This document shows, piece after piece, positions 55,211-64,000 of a DNA stretch of 64,000 nucleotides. The notes beneath the pieces were generated by a model. That model was not told where the DNA came from and made no database searches. It saw only the letters and a program-made list of their open reading frames with translations. Within the stretch, counting starts at the first letter, position 1, and each line of letters starts with the position of its first letter. Source of the stretch: Gibbula magus (Eukaryota > Mollusca > Gastropoda > Trochida > Trochidae); contig OW388291.1 in NCBI GenBank assembly GCA_936450465.1, positions 82,411,436-82,475,435 on the forward strand, written 5' to 3'. The position numbers and the translations under genes were made by a program.

Positions 55211-56750
55211 TGGTTTCCCGGATGGAGCGACCTGGTTCTAAATCAGCTGGAAGTTTCTTGCGTCCCTCAGTGTATTAGCTTTTTTGTACAAACTGTTAGG
55301 GTGTGGTGACAGATGGAGAAGTTTTATTCTGTATATTCAAGCGTTATCTGTGATATTGAATGAGGATAAAGTTTATTGAACCTTGAACCTCGTGATCGTG
55401 CTTTAATGTAGAGTATAAAACCAGTTTACACAGATAGTCCAGTACAACGGAGGCCTTATTATACTGTTGAATGTTTTGTGGTATTGTTATCAGTACTTTC
55501 TTCTTAGTATGAGCATGTACAACATCAGCTTCAAATAAAAAACAATTAAATGTATATTATATATCTAAATATAATGGTTATATATGATATGATCCACGTA
55601 CTGTGTACTGTTGAGTTGTATGTATTATTTAATCAGTGATTTCTTCTTTGATGCTTTATATGTACGTATATATGGAGAACAATCACTTCAAAGCCATTAT
55701 ATCTATATGTAAGTATGGAGAACAATCACTTCAAAGCCATTATATCTATATGTAAGTATGGAGAACAATCACTTCAAAGCCACTATATCTATATGTACGT
55801 ATGGAGAACACTCACTTCAAAGCCACTATATATATATGCCAATTTCCTAATTATGAAGAAGTAATCAAATAGAGGTTAGTGCACGATTCAATGTTTATCG
55901 CTGCATGTGTTTTCTTATTGGACGCGTTATATGTAAATGTATATGTCAGCAAAGCCATTATATCTAGATGTCCATTTCTTAATCGTGAAGTTCCAATCGA
56001 GTGTGTGTTCTGTAAAGCCACCCAGTGCAATATAGTGTTTTATACTTCTATTAACTGCTTTGTCTTGTTATCAGTGACCTTTTAGAGATCTGGGAAAGTT
56101 TCATATTGTGAATTGTAATTGAATTTTGTATTTAAATATTGAAGAACTTTGAAATTTTGTTTAACTTAGTCCATTGTTTAAGAAGGAACCTTTATTGATT
56201 CTTAAATGCACATGTAAAACCGCTTAGATTTGCCTGGCAAAATCTACATATATATTGCCTTTCATTCTAGATCGATATTTTTTTTATAATATTTATGTAA
56301 TTTACAATGTCCGTCCAAGATACAAGAATATTTGGAGACGTGGATTTTCGATTCTCCATTGTAAATTAAAGATTATGATATATCTTGATGTCGATATTTC
56401 AAAGCAATGGATAAGATTTTAAAAATATCCGTCCGAATACATTTACCACGCCTCCTGTTTGAGGTATGCATGTATATTTTACCTTTAGTTATATGTCACC
56501 ATACTCGGGAAATGGCTGTCCATCTCTTACTGTCATCACCCACTTGTTCTCAGTAAGATCATCAACCAGTATTGAATGGCAATAATGCTACTACATCATT
56601 TGTCAAATGTAAGACCTTCTCGAGACGACTGTATATCATCTGCTCATTAAATTATGTCCATTCTTTCACTAATAAGTAATTAAAATGACTTTGCATTGAT
56701 TAATAAAATCTAACACAAGTGTCCTCTGAAATCAAATGGATCAACGCTCT
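55211..56750. other. Intergenic, no gene recognised
   Basis: Contains the 43-bp tandem repeat below. Confidence 0.5.
55671..55842. repeat. 43-bp tandem repeat x4
   Basis: TATGGAGAACAATCACTTCA begins at 55671, 55714, 55757 and 55800. Confidence 0.95.
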
Positions 56751-57392
56751 TAAGCCCTGTTTATACGGCGAGCGTTTGCATATGAGTAAATCATTACACA
56801 TATTCAAATTTGCTCATATGAGCAAAATTCTCCGTATGGACGCATTTGCACATATGTATATTTTACTACCGTAAGAAAATGTTTCACTACCGTAAGCAAG
56901 TTTGCACCTAGTCAAGGGCAGGTGCAAATGTTTACTACTGTGAGTAAATATAGTATGTTCACTATTCTAGTAAAAGTTTGTCGTATACAGACATAATGAC
57001 TTCACACAGTTTGAGAACATATATTAGAGAACTTGAGAAACTCTTATTATTGTTTTGGGGAAATTCTCTATATAGGATAATCTCCTGCTTGCACGCGATG
57101 ACCTTCGAAATCTATCCGATTTTCATAATTTTCATTTTCATAATTAGGGCGATCTAGTCAAACAAATGTTGACAGATATAAATTAATGTCATTTAGTTAG
57201 TTTACATCTAATAAATATTATTTGGCATGTTTTAGGAATTCTCTATTCATATTAAAAGAGTTGGAAGCCCATTTGCTTACGCAGAAATTAAACACGTATG
57301 AACGCATAGTAAATTTACCTTTACTCACGTGTGTATATTACTACCATAAGCAATATTGCATATGTGCAAAGTTGGCCGTATAACAGGGCTTT
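56751..57392. mobile_element. MITE-like element with short TIRs
   Basis: The left end TAAGCCCTGTTTATACGGC and the complement of the right end (TAAAGCCCTGTTATACGGCC) are inverted, followed on both sides by TTGCA(C/T)ATATG-like words. The interior is rich in CATATG and TTTACTACC(G/A)TA. 642 bp, no coding capacity; the target duplication was not resolved. Confidence 0.7.
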
Positions 57393-58258
57393 AGATTATT
57401 ATAGGCATGATTTGAATTGTTTAATTATGAATTTAATCAACTCGTGTTGATATATTTGCATCTGGGTGTACCACTTATTTGATTCCAACCTTTTACAATA
57501 CTGTCGAATGGTGTATGCACTGTGCAATAGCCAGCAGCTCCGGGGTTGGTGGCATGCTCGCATCCTGTCATGATACATGTTTTCATGTTTACTTGTATTT
57601 TATATTTATCTATATCAAATCAGTTTTATCAGATGCTATTTCAGTCCTAGTCAAATGTTTCAAATGTTATGTGTGTGTGTTTTAATTCATTTTCAATTAT
57701 TTAAATGATTGCAAAGTCAGATTTAGTGACATATTTCTCGGAGGAGGAGAGCAAGGCTTTGTGTTAATCCCGGTGCTTGTTGTTTAGTATTCGACACTTA
57801 CGTACATGTACGAGCAAACTGAAGAACTCAAGAACTATTCCCAGAAATCTTTTCATAAGTAGACAGTTATTTCAAAGAGAGTTTAGGTTCCCACAGAGTT
57901 TTGTGACTTTGGCCTTCAAAGGTCACAACGAAACTATGTCATTGTACCCTTGTCAGTGGGATATCCTCTGATACTCTTCATATCTACACACATCTTCTCC
58001 CGGGGAGGACGAGGGACTGACTAGATGCTGTTAACATGGACAGTATTCTCATTTCACAACGAGAATGTTTTTGTGAACTTGTATGTTTAACTTGTCAGTG
58101 GGATATCTCAAGAACCGTTCTGTGTATTCCTTTATATTTTACACAAAACACAACACTAATTTCCAAAATAATAGAAATAAACATAAGTATGCAAATGACC
58201 TATGACCTATATATTCAAAGCAAACAAGTACAACTTACAAGCTGAAATTCTACATTGT
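57393..58258. other. Intergenic, no gene recognised
   Basis: Short chance frames only. Confidence 0.5.
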
Positions 58259-58262
58259 TTAA

Positions 58263-58613
58263 AGGGGCAGTAGCACGGTTTTTGCAAATTTTATCTTTTC
58301 AAATTTCTGATTTATGATGATAGTTTTTGTCATTTATGTTTACTTTAGACGGTAAAACATCTTATAACACAAACAAATTTTCTGTAGTGGTAAAAACAGT
58401 GTTGCTTATAAAGCAAAAATTGCATGGCGGCCATTTTATTGTGAACACATTTTATTATTTCGAATGACAAAAACGATTCCCATGGCTTTACGCAACCATG
58501 TACACTCATTTTTAACTTGATTTTTCGAAGAGGGAAGGGTGTTTTACTATTGGTGACATTATTATAATACATTTCATCGACGTATTTCACCGAAAAAACG
58601 TGCTACTGCCCCT
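58263..58613. mobile_element. TTAA-type MITE, copy 2
   Basis: TTAA at 58259-58262 and 58614-58617; ends AGGGGCAGTAGCAC and complement. The interior matches 11243-11590, for example GCATGGCGGCCATTTTATTG and GAAGAGGGAAGGGTGTTTTA. Confidence 0.88.
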
Positions 58614-58617
58614 TTAA

Positions 58618-61616
58618 ATGTCTAATATTGTTCTAATTACATGCCTATCAACCATTTCACCGAATGTAATAATTATGCTTGTTTTCAAGATGCATGTTTA
58701 AATGAATTATCATTTATTGAATGTTGAGAAATTAACATGCAACTTGTGGGGTTTTGTCTAACGTGATGTTCATTTTTGTGATATTGATTTGAAATAAATT
58801 GATTCGTCACTGCTTGTTTTTCTTTCAATTACGAATATTCTATAATGATTTTGATTGTTTGATTGTCTGGCGAGGATGAAGAGACCAGCATGTTGAATGC
58901 AAGTGCGTAAACATGGATACATAAAGGTTGATGTTTATTGCGGAGACCTATATTTAGAGTAATATAGATGTTGTTAATATCAATACACGAGTGTCCCGAT
59001 ATACCGGACTTGACGTGCACACATAACTAATGGAACTGTCCATCACGCTGTTGACTCACATAATAATGTTTTAAACTAGCATTTTGAGTCTCATCCATGT
59101 CGATAAACGCTTAAACGTTTCCATGACAATGTTATTGGCATACGAATAATTATACGTTATGTAGTTTGTGGAGAAGATAAATAAGTCTCAGGAACTTTCT
59201 CACACATCAGATGAAACCATGACTGTAGTGTTCCTATTATTTTACACGTGTGTGTTGCACTTGTTCTCGGTAACTTTATTATGGATTCTTAACGATAAAC
59301 AACATCCATTCCACCAGCTTGAGATTCACATGCATTCTGCTAGGCCAGGCGGTCGTTTCAAAGTTTGCATCCTTGTGAATATCGCAAAACGGATATAAAT
59401 TAAAGTTTGTTCATATTTTTACGAGAGGTTTTACCCCGTCACGAGATGAGAGATAAGTGGTGTTGCACTGAATAGTATGTTTATTATATGCTTCAGTTAA
59501 AAACTAGGATGTGATTGGTCGGCTATTTGACTGGGCTTTGTCTGCGCGAAACTGGTATTGAACACTCACCTATACGGGGTGTACTCGGGGAATATATAGA
59601 ACCAGTTCGTATCCAAATATGAACTATTTCGCAGATTTAATTCCTCGGAACAGGGTCGATTTTAATCAGACTGTATGACATTGTACAGTCTCGTGATAGC
59701 CCTGTGAGCCTGAAATATACATCTCTCTATTCTATAACTTTACATACTTTAGCGTCTTCTTTCCAACAATATTTAGATAAATAATAACATTGTTTTATTT
59801 TCAACCAAAACCATGTCACCAAGTCTCCTTAAGTCCTATATTCAGAATTGCTTATCTCAGAACAAGTGTTAAGCAAGTTAGTACTAAAGCACTGAGTCAA
59901 CCATACGAGGTACCTCTCTTCAGTTTTGAAATGTAGTCCGTTCACCTTTAATTTTCTCAAGATCTCAGCAACAGGAAACTTCGTTTCGGAACATGTTTAA
60001 TTATTTCTGACAAACAGTTTCATTTATTGAGCTTCAGTCGAAATGCTTTCCAAATGTATCTTCAAGTTTGAAATATGCTCAGCTACATATGAGTAATATC
60101 CATTCAATGTTTGATGTTTACCTGAAATCAGACTGCAGCGAAACACCTCTAATGTTGTTCATGAACAACATGATGTCACCAGGTTTGGATTTCACAGCAT
60201 CATTTGAGAACAAACAGACACTTTTATTCAGTATAAAGGTATAAGGTCCATAATACAAATAAATTACAAAATTGAAGTAAGCGCAGTGCAACAGTATACC
60301 AATGACTGAAAGTCTGCCCTTATGTTAATTTGTATTGAATTACATTTATTCCAGCGAAAAGAATTAACCAATATTCTTAACAGTAAGTTAAACATAAATA
60401 GTTATATTTTTGGTAATTTCTTACATAAAACCAGTGCTAAATGCCATTGCAGAAACTGATTACCTTTTATGTGCGCTGACTTTATACTGACTACAAATGT
60501 CTGTAATTTTAGAACATATTCAGGTGGAAAGCAGTGTCACAGTCAGTAGCGAGTCTGTGTCAAATCAAAGAGATTTTACTGCACCTTCAATTACATTAAG
60601 AATCTTTCTGTATTTTACTGTTAGTACAAGATCTCCAACTGGAGGATAATTAAGGTGTGTTATGGTTTATCTGACTACTTGTAACAATGGAACTCTTCAG
60701 GAAGGTGGATCCAGTCTTATTTTTATAGTGTAATTCAATGAAATCATTAACAAATGTGGCAAAATAGTGATGAGGTTTTCTCAACACATTGTCTCTAAGC
60801 TGTGTGTACTATTATAAGGTTACGTTTTCAATAACTAACTGGTATCAAGGTGAAAGATATGCACATTTTTAAAGTCTTTTTTAAAGTATGGAATCAAACC
60901 AACACGACCGCATCGAAAAGAGAGCTTCATTAAATATTTCGAGAAATCAAAGAATTCACCCAAAAACCGTTGAACGCCTCCTAGTGCTCGTTGTTGCAAA
61001 TTTCTCAGATAGTATGCCGCCCAGACCTTAGCGTATCTAAAACATGTTCTTGAAGCGTCTGTAAAAGTAGAAGATACATGTACATGGTGTTTGTAATGAG
61101 AACCCTATTTGACTTCCCAACATGTTCGCTCTCACTCGCTAGAATCATATTTGTTACTGTCTTTACGTAGTAGTGTACATCACAGCTACTGCCGCATTCT
61201 ACTTACTTCTAATAAATAATATAAACTGTGTGCATGAACTTAAACCATGAGAGGTTGCTCAAGTCATATCTTCCCTATTACGAAGCTTATGGGTTGCATC
61301 AATTGTAGCGGCAATACATTTTTCAATAAAGGTATTGTTGAAATATTGTTATTGCGAGATGAGAATGTGGTTATTTACAGCATGTACCAACCTAGATAAA
61401 ACTGCCTTGATGTTATACTCTCGTAAGTGTTTATTTGTGGATAATACGAGGTACCATTATATTTCGATTTACTACAGTAACTGTCCGCATCTTGTGAAAT
61501 TTAAATTTTAAACTATTGAACTCTTAAAAATTGGTCGCGTTTTATTAGAAGTATTAATACCACAATGTAAAATGAAAATTGTTTTAAATTAAAATAATTA
61601 AACTAAAAATACTAAC
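58618..61616. other. Intergenic, no gene recognised
   Basis: Apart from the MITE fragment at 59505-59677, only AT-rich sequence was seen. Confidence 0.5.
59505..59677. mobile_element. Partial MULE-like MITE
   Basis: Matches the right part of 13419-13860: GATGTGATTGGTCGGCTATT, TATACGGGGTGT, CCTCGGAACAGGGTCGATTT and the end TTTTAATCAGACTG. The left end is missing. Confidence 0.8.
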
Positions 61617-61699
61617 CATAAACAGGACAGTTGCCATCCTGACAATTGCCACCTTGGCAATTTCCTCCTAGGACATTGACAAGACAAGGACATTAATGG

Positions 61700-61969
61700 A
61701 TGAAAGCAGATACAAGCATTGCCTACTTATCATGTCCATCATGTCATTTCTTACAATTCAAAAAGGTGCAGAAAACCACAGCAGCCGTGAAAGAGAAGGC
61801 AGAGACATCAGAGGAGAGCGCACAGCAGATCCTGACTCGCCGCCATGTCCCCATCAGAGGGTATCAGAAATGCGTTGGACCATCCGACATCAGCGCCGAC
61901 GAGTTGTTGGATCGCTTCCTGAACAAGAGAGCTCAGCAACGATGGATATCCATGACAAGTACAAGGTGA
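61700..61969 (+). pseudogene. FLYWCH/MULE-type protein fragment
   Basis: The plus strand reads CPSCHFLQFKKVQKTTAAVK then EKAETSEESAQQILTRR. This resembles the linker after the FLYWCH zinc finger in MULE-derived proteins (histidine-rich start, KVxxxxxxxAxxT, then a QIL motif). No complete zinc finger or DDE domain remains. Family call from memory, moderate to low certainty. Confidence 0.4.
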
Positions 61970-62569
61970 CAGGAGCAGAGAGACCTTTCTACAATTTCAT
62001 GGCGGAGACCCGAGCCGAATCTTGATCAGCTATACGGCAAGACACTTGGATCTGCTATTCCGACTACCATAATGGTTTTCTGTTGGAACTTTTAAGACTG
62101 TCCCAGATCTGTGTCATTAGCTTCACCATTCACTGCCTATTCACTATCCTTCATGCTGGACTATGAGTGGGCCATTTTGAATGCTGGTGTGGGAAAATTC
62201 CTTGATTTTAGGTGAAGGGGTGTTTCTACCATTTCAGCCAAAACGTTTTCAGGAGGATGCAGATTATACATCGCCGAAGGTGAAGTGACAGGAGCCTATG
62301 AGATCCTATCAGACATCCTTCCTGATGAGCCCCAGCCAGTGGTGGACGAGTTCGAGGACACAAACATAGGTCATCCACAGCGGAGAGGACTCCATCTACC
62401 TCTTTTTCCAATCCCATCCTGGAACCACCACTAGAGGACGCTTGTTGGGTTGCCTCGAACCAACAATCACCTTAAACTGTTGATCAACATGACTGGTTGC
62501 TTTCTGTCAATCTGGAGGCTCCTCGACATTCTCAGCCGAGAACAAGCCCTCAATGAACAGGTGATAACC

Positions 62570-62798
62570 CAGGGCTCCGTTCAATAACAGCGAGCGCTTA
62601 TAATTGCTCATTGATCGCTCAATGTAGCGCTCAAGTAGCGCTCAAGTAGCGCTCATTCTCTCCTGAACGACACGGTCCAATTCCTCGATGTTTGCTCGCC
62701 TTGCTACGTAGCGCTACATAGAGCAATCGCGTTCAAGAGAGGTTTAAAAGTAATCGCTAATTGAGCGATTACTTTGAAACCTCTCTTGAACATGGCCC
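62570..62798 (-). mobile_element. Hairpin MITE family, copy 3 (inverted)
   Basis: Best-preserved foldback: 62731-62758 pairs with 62764-62791, 27 of 28 positions, 5-base loop (GTTCAAGAGAGGTTT.. and its complement). The body matches copies 1 and 2 in reverse orientation. Confidence 0.9.
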
Positions 62799-62998
62799 AT
62801 ATGTTGTCAGGACTGAATGTTGTCCGAGCAAGGAAACAATATAGAGACTGCCAGCAAAAACTTCTCGTCACAAGTTCCGACTACCCTACGAATTGCATGC
62901 AATATCTCGGCAGGGTTGTCCACAACATCCGCCTGTATAAACTTATTTATAATTGACAATATTGCAAAAGTGACTGTTAGCTGACTAGTATTGATTAG

Positions 62999-63243
62999 GT
63001 GAGGTGAGTTGGGGTTTAATGCCGCTTTCAAGAATATTTCACGGCAGGGAGAAAGCCCGCAACGCCATGTGGCTATGCTATGGGTGGTACGACACTGAAA
63101 TTCAGTGTAGCATTGCACTCAAACCTTACTGCGTGAAGAACAGTTCTCTACTGCAGACAAAGTTGCCGTGCCCCTGGCGGGATTCGCTCCCCGGACCTCT
63201 TGATCCGAAGCCGAACGCGCTAACCACTACGCTATCCCGCCCC
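62999..63243 (-). mobile_element. tRNA-derived SINE with 12-bp target duplication
   Basis: Flanked by AGTATTGATTAG at 62987-62998 and 63244-63255. The minus strand starts with a tRNA-like head GGCGGGATAGCGTAGTGG (A box TAGCGTAGTGG), a degenerate B box in GGTCCGGGGAGCGAATCCC, then a non-tRNA body and a (TCACC)-type tail. 245 bp. The head cannot form a proper 7-bp acceptor stem, so it is a SINE, not a tRNA gene. Confidence 0.92.
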
Positions 63244-63599
63244 AGTATTGATTAGTGCACTATTTCAATACAATGATACTGTATGTGTATTGATATTGCT
63301 ATATATGGTCTATGTCATGTTCAAGAAAGCATTGACGGCTTAAAAGTGCATAACATTATATGTTATTGTTTAATACACAAAATATCAAACTCGTCAAAAA
63401 CGTGTTCCTCTTATTTTCATTTTTGTGGTGGCAATTGTTCGGGTGACAATTCTCCGGATGGCAATTGTCCAATTTATGTTATACCTATATTGTAATGTTC
63501 CTGTAGCGCCAATGGGGGTTTGTTATAAAAAGATATTGAAATGAATTTAATTGAATTACAGTTAGCATTTAAAGTGAGTTTAAACTCGCTCAGGGACAG

Positions 63600-64000
63600 G
63601 CTTTAGCCAAGGCTTTCAAACTACAGATCACTTTTTTGTGTTAGACACTATAATCTCTAAATATCTAGCTCTTCACAAGGGAAGAGTCTACTGTGCATTT
63701 ACAGATCTTAAGGCAGCATTTGATTCAGTTTTAGGAACGGTTTGATGTTTAAATTGTAGCAGTAAGTTTCAGGGTAGAGTTTTTCGATTTATTAAAAATA
63801 TGTATCTTGTAGTCTTGTAGTCATGTGTCTCAGGAATTTCACTTCTTTTTTTTGTTCGACACGGCTATCAATTTCTTTTCTCTCTATATGTTATTGCTAT
63901 AATTGACTTCTTAGGAGAGGATGATCAGAAGTGAATAGAGAAAAGAGTTCTTCATATTGTTATGTTACTATTTGCAGATGACATGGCGGTCGTAGATAGC
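63600..64000 (+). mobile_element. LINE reverse transcriptase fragment, runs off the edge
   Basis: The plus strand reads GFQTTDHFFVLDTIISKYLA then LHKGRVYCAFTDLKAAFDSV, frameshifted pieces such as FQGRVFRFIKNMYLVV, then LLFADDMAVVDS at the end. AFDSV and FADD are RT catalytic motifs, but the spacing between them is too short and stops intervene, so it is a decayed copy. Confidence 0.82.

Larger units (their letters stand above)
61617..63479 (+). mobile_element. Composite element with TIRs and a FLYWCH/MULE-like fragment
   Basis: The left end (GGACAGTTGCCATCCTGACA then ATTGCCACC) and the complement of the right end near 63426-63470 (GGACAATTGCCATCCGGAGA then ATTGTCACC) are inverted. Between them are a FLYWCH-type coding scrap, a hairpin MITE and a SINE. 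No target duplication could be found, so the borders are tentative. Confidence 0.5.

Noticed and set aside
62226..62417. 63-codon minus-strand frame
   Set aside because: No homology, splice signals or start support; inside a decayed element.
63175..63243. tRNA gene on the minus strand
   Set aside because: A and B box-like words exist, but there is no acceptor stem and the segment is the head of a SINE with target duplications.

Overview
The window is eukaryotic, AT-rich, intron-rich and crowded with repeats. Genes have GT-AG introns, AATAAA poly(A) signals and intergenic regions full of transposon debris. The repeat types suggest a lophotrochozoan, most likely a mollusc: elements made of a tandem core plus a (GGAC)n tract plus a hairpin 3' end, as in the bivalve 'pearl' elements; a tRNA-headed SINE; L2/CR1-type LINE relics; and a STAND-NTPase/ankyrin gene of the nSTAND3 kind. 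No search was run, so the phylum is an inference.

Three protein-coding loci are well supported. (1) The left edge holds the last four exons (1-1941, +) of a Patched/Dispatched-type RND membrane protein. (2) A three-exon minus-strand gene (16637 down to 8066) can be joined in phase into a 952-residue protein: acidic N-terminus, P-loop NTPase, about ten C-terminal ankyrin repeats. (3) A complete ten-exon RND gene (29926-53275, +) joins in phase into 1034 residues with the GADD and GLAVD membrane motifs. It is a paralogue of locus 1 with the same intron positions, so two tandem RND paralogues flank an oppositely oriented STAND/ankyrin gene. Weaker coding candidates on the minus strand lie at 23878-24161, 11072-11180 and 53907-54029.

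Layout: 1-1941 RND gene A 3' end; 3250-4918 element with about ten 145-bp tandem units; 4933-7550 long-TIR hAT-like element with a perfect 8-bp target duplication; 8066-16637 STAND/ankyrin gene, whose introns contain a TTAA MITE, an L2-like LINE relic split by a MULE-like MITE, and a second LINE scrap; 17640-18300 and 20350-20890 degenerate tandem elements; 19325-19369 a complete hammerhead ribozyme motif (minus strand); 26465-27106 LINE relic; 29179-29785 a 32-bp minisatellite repeating an AP-1 consensus just upstream of RND gene B; 29926-53275 RND gene B, with introns holding a 0.8-kb trinucleotide tract, a 45-bp minisatellite, a MITE, a three-level nested transposon stack and a 2.1-kb 13-bp satellite; 53276-64000 MITEs, a MULE-like relic containing a SINE with a perfect 12-bp target duplication, and a LINE running off the edge.

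The RND proteins probably work as sterol-sensing-domain transporters or lipid/morphogen exporters at a membrane. The STAND/ankyrin protein is probably an intracellular signalling or innate-immune sensor. The sequence shows no functional link between them beyond being neighbours.
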